DNA of 64,000 bases, from contig NZ_JARBTM010000028.1 of the NCBI RefSeq assembly GCF_029240175.1, positions 1 through 64,000 of the forward strand, written 5' to 3'. Position numbers and translations under genes: made by a program. Below, piece after piece: positions 27,701 to 36,280 of this stretch. The notes beneath the pieces are model-generated. The model was not told the DNA's origin, did no database searches, and saw nothing but the letters and a program-made list of their open reading frames with translations. Position 1 is the first letter of the stretch, and each line of letters starts with the position of its first letter. The DNA is from Anaerosolibacter sp. GTDB taxonomy: Bacteria > Bacillota > Clostridia > Peptostreptococcales > Thermotaleaceae.

Positions 27701-27732
27701 TAAAAAAAGACTCTTAAAAGAGTCTTTTTTTA
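27701..27732 (-). terminator. Terminator after rplT
   Basis: Perfect arms of 14 bases (27702-27715/27718-27731) with a seven-T run follow the rplT stop. The structure would also work on the other strand. Confidence 0.9.
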
Positions 27733-28092
27733 TTAAGCGTTAAGCTTTTGCTTTGCTACATCTACCAATTGTTTGAAACCAACTTCATCGTAGATTGCCA
27801 TCTCAGATAGCATCTTTCTGTTGATTTCGATACCAGCTTGCTTTAATCCATTGATTAATCTGCTGTATGACATGCCATGCATTCTAGCACCAGCATTAAT
27901 TCTCGCGATCCATAATTTTCTAAAGTCTCTTTTTCTTAACTTACGTCCAATATATGCAAATCTTAAAGCTCTCATTACTGCTTCGTTAGCAGGTCTAAAA
28001 AGTTTACTTTTTGCGCCGTATTGTCCTTTTGCAAGCTTTAAGATTTTCTTATGCTTTTTCTTAGCGTTTATCGCTTTTTTTACTCTTGCCAT
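27733..28092 (-). CDS. rplT: Ribosomal protein L20
   Basis: A 119-residue 50S protein needed for early assembly. The basic N-terminus [16 protein letters not shown] and the conserved [15 protein letters not shown]-type core, with the globular [17 protein letters not shown] region, are clear. Third gene of infC-rpmI-rplT. In Firmicutes L20 represses its operon by binding the leader. Confidence 0.98.
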   Translation of the reverse strand: MARVKKAINAKKKHKKILKLAKGQYGAKSKLFRPANEAVMRALRFAYIGRKLRKRDFRKLWIARINAGARMHGMSYSRLINGLKQAGIEINRKMLSEMAIYDEVGFKQLVDVAKQKLNA

Positions 28093-28120
28093 GTATTTCT
28101 ACCTCCTTTACAACCCTATT

Positions 28121-28318
28121 TTATGCGTATGGTAATAATCTTTTAATTCTATGCTGATCAGCGCTTGTTAAAAGCGTAGCTTTTCTTAAATTTCTCTTTC
28201 TTTTTGAAGTCTTCTTTGTAAGGATATGGCTCTTGAACGCCTTATTTCTCTTAACACTACCTTTTTTCGTCAACTTAAATCTCTTTGCTGCGCCTCTATG
28301 TGTTTTCATTTTTGGCAT
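28121..28318 (-). CDS. rpmI: Ribosomal protein L35
   Basis: A 65-residue basic 50S protein starting [20 protein letters not shown], of standard length. It lies between infC and rplT in the usual order. Confidence 0.98.
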   Translation of the reverse strand: MPKMKTHRGAAKRFKLTKKGSVKRNKAFKSHILTKKTSKRKRNLRKATLLTSADQHRIKRLLPYA

Positions 28319-28341
28319 ATTTGTTTCCTCCCCTCTAAGAT

Positions 28342-28854
28342 CTAACTATTCTTTGGTGTTAGGAACATAATCATGTTTTTTCCTTCCATGATTGGCTTTT
28401 TCTCTACATTTCCTACTTCAGCAATCAGTTCAGTAAACTTTTCCATAACACGATGTCCTAAATCCGCATAGCCAACTTCTCTACCTCTAAATCTAATAGT
28501 AACTTTTACTTTATCGCCATCTTCTAAAAACTTAATGGCGTTGGTAGCTTTCACATTTAAGTCATGTTCTTCAATATTCGGACTTAATCGAACTTCTTTT
28601 AGCGTAATAACTTTTTGCTTCTTTTTCGCTTCCTTTTCTTTCTTAGAAAGCTCATACTTATACTTGCCAAAGTCCATGATTCTGCAAACAGGTGGTTTTG
28701 CCTGCGGTGCAATTTTCACCAAGTCCAATCGTTTTTCAATGGCAATCTCCAACGCCTGCTTTGTTGGCATAACACCTAGTTGTTCACCATCTGCATCAAT
28801 TACCCTAATCTCACGGTCTCTTATTTCTTCGTTTAACTCTAAATCTTTAATAAT
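28342..28854 (-). CDS. infC: Translation initiation factor IF-3, ATT start
   Basis: Binds the 30S subunit and checks start-codon pairing. The conserved core begins inside the frame at an internal ATG (28770), but the N-terminal domain, reading (M)[17 protein letters not shown], extends upstream to an ATT at 28854 with a perfect AGGAGG six bases before it. This gives the standard 170 residues. ATT starts of infC are known in E. coli and Bacillus and allow autoregulation, because IF-3 rejects non-canonical starts. Confidence 0.95.
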   Translation of the reverse strand: MIKDLELNEEIRDREIRVIDADGEQLGVMPTKQALEIAIEKRLDLVKIAPQAKPPVCRIMDFGKYKYELSKKEKEAKKKQKVITLKEVRLSPNIEEHDLNVKATNAIKFLEDGDKVKVTIRFRGREVGYADLGHRVMEKFTELIAEVGNVEKKPIMEGKNMIMFLTPKNS

Positions 28855-28904
28855 CGGCCACCTCCTATAATTTTTAAAACAACATCCACATGCATATATA
28901 AAAT

Positions 28905-29036
28905 AAAAAGACGGATGCGTAACGCATCCGCCTCATAAGCTCAAAAGAATACTTAAAAATAAGTAACAAGCTCATATTGACCTTACGAACCTTTGTTGTA
29001 AGGTGAGAAGCGGATAACTTCTACTTCATATCACTC
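28905..29036 (-). ncRNA. Ribosomal protein L20 leader
   Basis: Untranslated leader of infC-rpmI-rplT. It reads TTATCCGCTTCTCACCTTAC on the minus strand near its 5' end, like Firmicute L20 leaders, and ends in a terminator with stem CGGATGCG/CGCATCCG (28912-28919/28923-28930) and a T run. L20 binding is expected to favour the terminator. Confidence 0.85.
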
Positions 29037-29040
29037 AATT

Positions 29041-29069
29041 AGTTTACCATCTCAATGAAAAGTTGTCAA
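29041..29069 (-). promoter_or_regulatory. Promoter of infC operon
   Basis: Minus-strand TTGACA (complement of 29064-29069) and TAAACT (complement of 29041-29046) with a 17-base spacer place the start at the 5' end of the L20 leader. Confidence 0.85.
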
Positions 29070-29085
29070 CCTCATAAATTATTTT

Positions 29086-30366
29086 TTATTTTTTCTTTTT
29101 CACAAGATTTTTCCAAGCATGCAATCCAAGGGATACCCCGATAACGCCATAGGCAACAAACACTCTAAAGTATTCGCCAACCATGGCATTCCCTAATAGG
29201 TTTTTACCTGCATAGGGTGATACTACAAACAATGTATGGAATAGCAATGTTCCTATGATCGCATGCCAAATGGATGCCTTCGTCACAGAAGCACCGCCAA
29301 TGAGGATAGATGCTACTGCAAACATTCCTACCTGTTCATGGCTTCCATATGTATTTAGGGTCCCAAGATTTTGTAGGAAAATAATTTGACCCCATCCAGC
29401 TAGAACTGTAGAAATAACAATGGCGATTAATCGTATTTTGTTTACATTGATACCAGATACTTCAGCGATATGCATGCTCTGTCCAACTGTTCTAAATTGT
29501 TGTCCAAGCTTAGTCTTCACAATAAATGTGGTAAATAAACATAATGCTGTAATAAATACAAAAGTTCCTACTGGTACTTGCACGATAACAAAGGGAGATT
29601 TTTTTCCCATAGACATGAATCCCATCACTGAAATCAAGATAAATATAATTCCTGTAATTACAGGTTTACTGTTTAAGCGAATTTTATTTTTTTCTATGAC
29701 TGTTTTGTAACCAGTATATGCAAACATGCATAATGCAGTGAATGCACCGCCATATGCCATCGTTTTGAACATGTTCCACTTAATCATGTTATCCATAGCA
29801 TACTTGATGGTACCTGCTAAGTCTATTGTATTTTTGATTCCAATACCTCCACTCAATACCAATACCGGGTTATTCATAGGGATAATGGTTCCTATCAAGA
29901 AAAGGAAAAGTAATTGATATAATCCATTGGCAAAAAAACCCAACATTAAGCTTGTAACCATCTCTTGCCCCTTGGTCTTGTTCAATAGCTTTCCTGTCAT
30001 ATACCCAAATATAATCGCTAACGGTGTCGTGAGTACCATGATCAACAGGAGACCCGGCACGCCTACAATTCCCCAGTGGGTTACTGCTACAACTGCAATT
30101 TGTCCTGCCATAGCGCCTAACACAATTGCAAAGTTCATACCCATACCTGCAATAACCGGAATAATTAATGCCAATACCACAAAGGAATTACGAGCAAGCC
30201 TAGCTACCAATTCATTCACCACATACGCCGCCGGTAAACCTGAAAACTTAAAGCCTAGAGAACAAATGATAATGAATAATATGGGTACAATATTGTTGAA
30301 TAATGCACTCTTGATTTTGCCTCCAATAGGATTCTTCGATTTGTCTTTTACATTTAACTCGACCAT
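29086..30366 (-). CDS. ABC transporter permease (BPD_transp_2-type)
   Basis: A 426-residue membrane permease with about ten hydrophobic segments, of the branched-chain amino acid/ribose-nucleoside type. SVILGGASVTKASIW-like ASILIGGASVTKASIWHAI near the C-terminus resembles the coupling region of this class. The ATG at 30366 is 8 bases after GGAGG; an earlier GTG overlaps the site. Its start abuts the stop of the upstream permease. Third component of the DUF3798 importer. Confidence 0.85.
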   Translation of the reverse strand: MVELNVKDKSKNPIGGKIKSALFNNIVPILFIIICSLGFKFSGLPAAYVVNELVARLARNSFVVLALIIPVIAGMGMNFAIVLGAMAGQIAVVAVTHWGIVGVPGLLLIMVLTTPLAIIFGYMTGKLLNKTKGQEMVTSLMLGFFANGLYQLLFLFLIGTIIPMNNPVLVLSGGIGIKNTIDLAGTIKYAMDNMIKWNMFKTMAYGGAFTALCMFAYTGYKTVIEKNKIRLNSKPVITGIIFILISVMGFMSMGKKSPFVIVQVPVGTFVFITALCLFTTFIVKTKLGQQFRTVGQSMHIAEVSGINVNKIRLIAIVISTVLAGWGQIIFLQNLGTLNTYGSHEQVGMFAVASILIGGASVTKASIWHAIIGTLLFHTLFVVSPYAGKNLLGNAMVGEYFRVFVAYGVIGVSLGLHAWKNLVKKKK

Positions 30367-30367
30367 C

Positions 30368-31411
30368 TTATTCACCTCCGCCAGCTTGTGTCAATGCATA
30401 TAGTATAAACCCATAACTTACGATTACCCTGGCTACTTCCGATAAATTTCCTTCTGGAACCATCTTATTGGCCACAGGCAATGCCACAATCAATAGGGTT
30501 TGGAACATCAAGGTTCCTAAAAGCACATGGGATATTTTTGCATTCTTGGTAGATGCTCCACCAATCAGAATTGCAGCCACAGCTGGAAAAGCCATCATCA
30601 ATGGCGCTTGATACAACTGGAAAAATCCATAGCTTTGAGCATATACAATGATACCAATTCCCCCAAGTACTGTTGATACAACAGTACCAATGATACGCCC
30701 TCTATCCACACTCAACCCTGACGCTACAGCAAAACGTTCATTCTCTCCTACGGCCTTCATGGCAATACCCAATCTACTCTTTAAAAATAAACCAATAATG
30801 AAGCAGCACAATCCTAGAAAAAGTAATGATCCTGTAGGGATTGTAACCCCAGCCACATCAAACGCTAAAAACTGATCTAAAATCTTATCAAATCGTCCGC
30901 TGAGTGTAATGGTTTGCCTCAACCCTGAACCTGCAATGGCAAATACAAGTTCTGGACTTCTAAAAGGTAAAAACAGCCAGCCTATACACATGAGTGATGC
31001 CACAGAAAAACCTACATATGTAGCCACTGTCATTTCAGACCCTTTCACTTTATTCAAAAGCAGTCCGTAGAAGTAGCCCGTTATAACAGATAACGGAACA
31101 GAAATAAGCATCGCCACAGAAATTGCAGTGAAGCCCTCTAAATCCATTTCGATACTTATTAGACCTCCTATGATTCCACATATAACGCCTAGGGGCAATC
31201 CAAAGTTTAAGCCAGTACCAGATAGAATACTAGGAACCATGGCTAGTACCAGTACGCCATTCATACCAAGTCGAACCAAAGTATCTGAAAGAAGCATCTG
31301 TATGGATAAGTCATAGTAAAACGCACCTACGAATAAGAGTATGAGAAAACTGATGATAATTGCACGGGGTATACCAATTTTATTGATTACCAACTTTAAT
31401 TTTTCCTGCAT
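30368..31411 (-). CDS. ABC transporter permease (BPD_transp_2-type)
   Basis: A 347-residue permease with about nine hydrophobic segments, paralogous to the next gene; both carry ILIGGAST/ILIGGASV near the C-terminus. Together they would form the heterodimeric channel. AAGGAGG lies 9 bases before the ATG at 31411, two bases after the ATPase stop. Confidence 0.85.
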   Translation of the reverse strand: MQEKLKLVINKIGIPRAIIISFLILLFVGAFYYDLSIQMLLSDTLVRLGMNGVLVLAMVPSILSGTGLNFGLPLGVICGIIGGLISIEMDLEGFTAISVAMLISVPLSVITGYFYGLLLNKVKGSEMTVATYVGFSVASLMCIGWLFLPFRSPELVFAIAGSGLRQTITLSGRFDKILDQFLAFDVAGVTIPTGSLLFLGLCCFIIGLFLKSRLGIAMKAVGENERFAVASGLSVDRGRIIGTVVSTVLGGIGIIVYAQSYGFFQLYQAPLMMAFPAVAAILIGGASTKNAKISHVLLGTLMFQTLLIVALPVANKMVPEGNLSEVARVIVSYGFILYALTQAGGGE

Positions 31412-31412
31412 C

Positions 31413-33014
31413 TTAAACGGCCTCCTTCCCATGAACCTTTTTATACTCACCGGCCATCATTAGGCCAAAATTTGCATCGCTATCATCTGGCGATAATATT
31501 CCTTCCACTTTGCCTTCCGTGATGATCGCGATACGATCGCAAATAGACCGCAATTCACCTAGCTCACTGGATGTCATAATAATGGTCATTCCCATTTCTT
31601 TATTGAGCTTGACTAACAAATCCAGGACGAGTTTTTTTGCACCTATATCAATTCCCCTGGTGGGCTCTGATACAAAGAGAACATTTGGACTTAGGGTTAA
31701 TGCTCTGGCAATACATACCTTTTGCTGATTCCCTCCGCTTAACCGCCTTGTTAACTGTTGAGGCCCCCTGCAGCGAATATCCAAGTCTTCTATCATTTTT
31801 AGGGCATGTTCTCGAATATGCTTGGCATCTGCTTGTTCAAAAAAAGCTAATTTCTTTAAAAACATTTCCTTCATCTGCATAGCTGTAATCACGATATTTA
31901 ATTCTATAGAAGAGTCCAATAATAAGCCTACACCCCTTCGGTCTTCTGATACAAAAGCTAGACCATTGGTTAACGACGCCTTTGGATTATTCAATTCTAT
32001 TTGTCTGCCGCTAAGCTCAACCTCTCCTGTAGCAGGATATAAACCCATAATTCCATTGGCAATACCGATCTTCCCTTGTCCTGCCAGGCCGCCAAGGCCA
32101 ATAATTTCACCTTTTCGTATATCCAGATCAATGCCCTTTACTTCTTCTCCTGGCATCTCAACTTCAAGATTTCTAATCTTTAATACAATATTACTGTCAT
32201 CCCCAAGGTCATGATCTCGCTGCGCCATCTTTTCAATTTTTCGTCCTACCATCAATTCTGCCAACTGGGTCACATTTGTTTCTTCTTTTTTCAAAGCTGC
32301 AACCAATTCTCCATCCCTAAGAATTGTGATATTGTCTGCAACACTCATTACCTCATCCAGTCTGTGGGTTATGAATAATATGGCAATGCCTGAATCGGCA
32401 ATTTTTTTCATAGCCTGTAGCAGTGTATCTGCTTCGCTTTCCGTCAATACCGCAGTAGGTTCATCAAAAACCAATAACTTTATGTTTTGCTTGTCAATCT
32501 CTCTCGCTATTTCCACAAATTGCATATATCCTACAGGCAGACCAGCCACTTTAGCCCATTCATCTATACCAATTCCTAAGGTATCTAAAGCTTTTCGAGC
32601 ATCCTTCTCCATTTGTGTCATGTTTAGACTTTTCATGCTATCACCCAGAACTCTGCTGACTGCATTATGCTTTGTTATTTCTCTGTTTAACTTGATATTT
32701 TCTGTGACCGTAAATCCTGGAATCAGCATAAATTCCTGATGCACCATTCCGATCCCAATATCCATAGCCTCCCTAGGAGACTTTAGCGCAACTGGACTGC
32801 CATTGAAGGTAACTTCACCATTAAATCCTCCTGTGGTGTGAATAACAGGCATACCAAATAATATATTCATCAATGTAGATTTTCCTGCCCCGTTCTCTCC
32901 CAACAGCGCATGAATCTCCCCCGGTTTCACAGTCAAATTTACACCTTTAAGAACTTTATTACCAAAATAGTCTTTCTCAATATTTCTCATTTCCAGTATT
33001 GTGCCGTGATTCAC
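31413..33014 (-). CDS. ABC transporter ATP-binding protein, tandem domains
   Basis: A 533-residue protein with two fused ATPase domains, like RbsA/MglA. Domain 1 has Walker A LLGENGAGKST and Walker B LLVFDEPTAVL. Domain 2 has a degenerate A loop (GLGGLAGQGKIG), signature LSGGNQQK and LFVSEPTRGID. Degeneracy of the second Walker A is normal in this family. The start is GTG at 33014. It energises import through the two permeases. Confidence 0.92.
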   Translation of the reverse strand: MNHGTILEMRNIEKDYFGNKVLKGVNLTVKPGEIHALLGENGAGKSTLMNILFGMPVIHTTGGFNGEVTFNGSPVALKSPREAMDIGIGMVHQEFMLIPGFTVTENIKLNREITKHNAVSRVLGDSMKSLNMTQMEKDARKALDTLGIGIDEWAKVAGLPVGYMQFVEIAREIDKQNIKLLVFDEPTAVLTESEADTLLQAMKKIADSGIAILFITHRLDEVMSVADNITILRDGELVAALKKEETNVTQLAELMVGRKIEKMAQRDHDLGDDSNIVLKIRNLEVEMPGEEVKGIDLDIRKGEIIGLGGLAGQGKIGIANGIMGLYPATGEVELSGRQIELNNPKASLTNGLAFVSEDRRGVGLLLDSSIELNIVITAMQMKEMFLKKLAFFEQADAKHIREHALKMIEDLDIRCRGPQQLTRRLSGGNQQKVCIARALTLSPNVLFVSEPTRGIDIGAKKLVLDLLVKLNKEMGMTIIMTSSELGELRSICDRIAIITEGKVEGILSPDDSDANFGLMMAGEYKKVHGKEAV

Positions 33015-33096
33015 CGTTCTTTCCCTCCTTTATGAATTTTATGACCAAAATTAATGATGAATAAGGTTGCCTGTTGAGGCAACCCTATCTCACTTA

Positions 33097-34260
33097 TTAG
33101 AATGTTATGTAATCTGAAAGAACCATAAAGAAGTTTTCAAGCTTTTTGCCTGATGTTTCACTTGTTAATGTATCAACTGTCATATCTACACCTGCATAAG
33201 TCTTGAAACATTCAACAAGCTTAGCTTGATCAACTTTACCATTTGTGTTGCCTTCTAGGTAAGCTTTGGCATATTCAACACCAGCATCAACAAACATCAT
33301 GTTTACAGGTACCGGCCAAGTAGCAAATTTTCCTGTGCCGCCCTTTTCAGCAATTTTTGTCTTGATTTGCTCTGAGATATACTCTAAGTCACCAGCTTTG
33401 TCCTCTGGAATTTCGATTCCCAATGCTCCTGGGTATCCATGGTATGGACTAGGACAACACTGTTGTGGGAATAATGCACCTTCCTCTAGAACAGACTTAA
33501 TCAATGGTTCCTGCATAGAGCAGTTCGTGCTAAAGAATGCAGTTTCTGTTCCCAACTCTGCTACTTTTCTTGGTACATCTTCAAGGATAAACTGCTGTGC
33601 ACCTGGAACACCAGCATCTCCTGTTGGGTCTGGCGCTGTTGCATCAATAAACTCGATACCCTTTGCAGCACATTGCTCTTTAAAGATATCTCTTCTCATA
33701 GAAAGAAGTTGATAAGACATGTGTCTTGGGAATGAATAGTGTACAAATTTCTTTGCACCCATCTTTGCAGCTTGCTCAATGATGGAAGTACCCATTCCAA
33801 GCTCATCAGCTTGAAGTACGACATCCGCTTTAGCAGCGATCATATCTGGGTCTTCTCCAGGAACGCCGGCAATGAATAGGATATCAGGATTGATTTCTCT
33901 TGCCTTATCGATAGCTGCAGATGTACCTGGAATCGCTTGACAAATTACGATTGCTTTACAATCAGGATCAGAAGCCATGGCCAATACATTGGCAATTGTT
34001 GTTTCTTGCTCCTTCATGAAGTTATCAGGTGACGTGGTATGAAGTATCATTTCGGCCCCATATCTTGCCATCACTCTTTCAGCTGCTCTAAATTCCTCTT
34101 CATTTTGAGAAACAGTACCTGTCATGATACCAATCTTAAACTTAGCAGGCTCTTCAGCCGCTGCAGGTTGATCAGCAGGTGCTGGCGGTTGTTGTCCACA
34201 AGCGGCCAAGCTAACCATCATGAATAGTGCTAAAATGATTGCTAAACTCCTTTTAAACAT
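33097..34260 (-). CDS. DUF3798 substrate-binding lipoprotein
   Basis: A 387-residue lipoprotein. The signal peptide ends in the lipobox LAACG and a Pro/Ala linker follows. The mature part resembles DUF3798, a periplasmic-binding-protein-like family seen with sugar/nucleoside-type ABC genes in Clostridia. The ligand is unknown. Six G lie 7 bases before the ATG at 34260. It is the first gene of the four-gene import operon. Confidence 0.88.
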   Translation of the reverse strand: MFKRSLAIILALFMMVSLAACGQQPPAPADQPAAAEEPAKFKIGIMTGTVSQNEEEFRAAERVMARYGAEMILHTTSPDNFMKEQETTIANVLAMASDPDCKAIVICQAIPGTSAAIDKAREINPDILFIAGVPGEDPDMIAAKADVVLQADELGMGTSIIEQAAKMGAKKFVHYSFPRHMSYQLLSMRRDIFKEQCAAKGIEFIDATAPDPTGDAGVPGAQQFILEDVPRKVAELGTETAFFSTNCSMQEPLIKSVLEEGALFPQQCCPSPYHGYPGALGIEIPEDKAGDLEYISEQIKTKIAEKGGTGKFATWPVPVNMMFVDAGVEYAKAYLEGNTNGKVDQAKLVECFKTYAGVDMTVDTLTSETSGKKLENFFMVLSDYITF

Positions 34261-34661
34261 TTTGATTCCCCCCATTTTTTAATTATATATTTCAAAGAAA
34301 GGGCACTAAGGAAAACCCCCTCTCTAAAACCCTGCTATGATTCATTTCTATGCGTGACTCGTCCTAATCATGAATAAAGTTATCATGAAAAAGAATTTGG
34401 TTACTCACCTTGGCTTAATTTACCATAAAACATTATATTCGATATTGGTCATAAAAATCCTTTTATTTTTTTGAATATTTTTAAATTTTTGCTATATTTA
34501 TTACTTTTTGTATCTTTATAATTTTCGGATAAGCATTTTCAATCTTTCCATCACTTTTCTTTTTCTATGTGGGATTTTTAAAAACCTTATTTTATTTATA
34601 TTTTTTCCATGACATTGGGTAAACTAATTATAACTACTTAAGGGAAAGAAGGTGATGAAAC
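34261..34661. other. AT-rich divergent intergenic region
   Basis: About 400 bases between the importer operon and the ftsH-like gene. On the minus strand a TATAAT-like -10 (complement of about 34433-34438) would give a leader of roughly 160 bases, but no convincing -35 or known riboswitch is recognised. No ORF was found here. Confidence 0.4.
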
Positions 34662-36236
34662 ATTTCAAAACATAAAGTTATTTCCATTTTACTCGTTTCG
34701 GGGCTTGTTCTATCTTGTTTTTTACTATTGGCCTCCTTCGCTGGGAATCCACCATTAGTAAATATCAGCAATGCCAATCGCATATTCCTGCTGCTGACAG
34801 CCGGGAGTCTGTTTGCACTCTATATGAAATGGGGAGACAGCTCACCTGAACTAGAACCAGTCCATATCAAGAGCGAAAGAAAAGACAAAGATGATAAAAA
34901 AGGAGAAAGCTCCGATAGACCTTCTACACATTTCAAAGATGTAGCTGGTCTGGAGGAAGTAAAAGAAGAACTTGCTGAAGTTATCGACTTTATTAACCAT
35001 CCAGAAAAATACTACAAAATGGGTGCCAAGATTCCTAAAGGTATTCTTTTCTATGGGCCTCCAGGGACTGGAAAAACTTTACTAGCCCAAGCCATTGCAG
35101 GTGAAACCAATTCTGCCTTTTTCCCAGCCAGTGGTGCTGAGTTCGTGGAAAAATACGTAGGCGTTGGCGCAAAGCGAGTTCGAACGCTCTTTGAAAAAGC
35201 AAAAAAAGATGCACCCAGTGTCATCTTTATTGATGAAATTGATGCCATTGGCGCGAAGCGAAGCTCTGAAAGCAATAATGAAAAGGATCAGACCCTTAAC
35301 CAGCTTCTAATCGAGATGGATGGCTTTCATTCCAACCAAACGGTTATTGTGGTTGGTGCCACAAATCGCTTGGATCTGTTAGATGAAGCCCTGCTTCGGC
35401 CGGGTAGATTTGATCGCCACATGTTTATTGGTAACCCAGATATTCGAGCAAGAGAAGAGATTCTAAAGGTTCATATTAAAAACAAACCCATAGATGCAAA
35501 GGTAGATATCAAAAGCCTTGCCAAAAGAACCCACGGTATGTCTGGTGCCCATCTTTCAAATATCGCCAATGAGGCGGCTATTTTGGCAGTGAGGAACAAT
35601 AAAAAACACATAGGCACCGAAGAGTTTAACCAAGCCATCGAAAAGGTTATGGCAGGCCTTCAACGCAAAAATGCAGTGGTTATGGAAAAGGAGAAAAAGA
35701 TCGTCTCCTATCATGAGGCAGGTCATGCTTTATTAGGTAAGCTTTTGAATACGGATTTAATTTCCAAGGTTTCTATTATCCCAAGGGGCGAAGCGCTTGG
35801 ATATGTTATGTATTCTCCAGAAGAAGACCGTTACCTTATTACGCAAAGAGAATTACAGAACAAAATTAAAGTATTATTAGGTGGACGAGCCGCTGAAGAA
35901 ATAATTTTTGGTGAAGTCTCTACCGGTGCCAGAGATGATTTAAAAAAAGCCAATAATATCGCATATCAAATGGTATGTGAATATGGCATGAGTACCTTAG
36001 GCAATAGAATTTTCGATCCAAATCTTGCAAAAAACTGTTATCCCATGATTGACCAAGAGATAAAAACCATTATTGATGGATGCTATAACGAATCTTTAGA
36101 CCATATAAAAACAAATCTAGATATTTTAGAAGAAGTGTCTAAAACGCTTTTTGACCGAGAAACACTGACTGGTGAAGAATTTGATGTTATTTTCGAAGAA
36201 GCTCAAAAAAAGCTGGCATGCACTACCCTAACATAA
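34662..36236 (+). CDS. FtsH-like AAA+ membrane metalloprotease, short form
   Basis: ATP-dependent zinc protease. Walker A is in [16 protein letters not shown], Walker B in [11 protein letters not shown], the second region of homology in [10 protein letters not shown], and the zinc site in HEAGH. In the first conserved frame the only start is TTG at 34728 with no binding site, which would remove the first membrane helix. Reading from ATT at 34662 adds [20 protein letters not shown], gives 524 residues and places GGTGAT nine bases upstream. The outer loop between the two helices is very short compared with FtsH. Confidence 0.85.
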   Translation: MSKHKVISILLVSGLVLSCFLLLASFAGNPPLVNISNANRIFLLLTAGSLFALYMKWGDSSPELEPVHIKSERKDKDDKKGESSDRPSTHFKDVAGLEEVKEELAEVIDFINHPEKYYKMGAKIPKGILFYGPPGTGKTLLAQAIAGETNSAFFPASGAEFVEKYVGVGAKRVRTLFEKAKKDAPSVIFIDEIDAIGAKRSSESNNEKDQTLNQLLIEMDGFHSNQTVIVVGATNRLDLLDEALLRPGRFDRHMFIGNPDIRAREEILKVHIKNKPIDAKVDIKSLAKRTHGMSGAHLSNIANEAAILAVRNNKKHIGTEEFNQAIEKVMAGLQRKNAVVMEKEKKIVSYHEAGHALLGKLLNTDLISKVSIIPRGEALGYVMYSPEEDRYLITQRELQNKIKVLLGGRAAEEIIFGEVSTGARDDLKKANNIAYQMVCEYGMSTLGNRIFDPNLAKNCYPMIDQEIKTIIDGCYNESLDHIKTNLDILEEVSKTLFDRETLTGEEFDVIFEEAQKKLACTTLT

Positions 36237-36270
36237 AAGAGTCGTTTTGAAAACAAAACGACTCTTTTTT
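36235..36270. terminator. Bidirectional terminator
   Basis: Fifteen-base arms (36235-36249/36254-36268) with an AAAA loop and T runs on both strands lie between the converging protease and thrS genes. Confidence 0.92.
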
Positions 36271-36280
36271 ATATACATAA

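Noticed and set aside
29927-30403. Long plus-strand open frame opposite the ABC permease
   Set aside because: Antisense shadow of a membrane protein gene without ribosome binding site.
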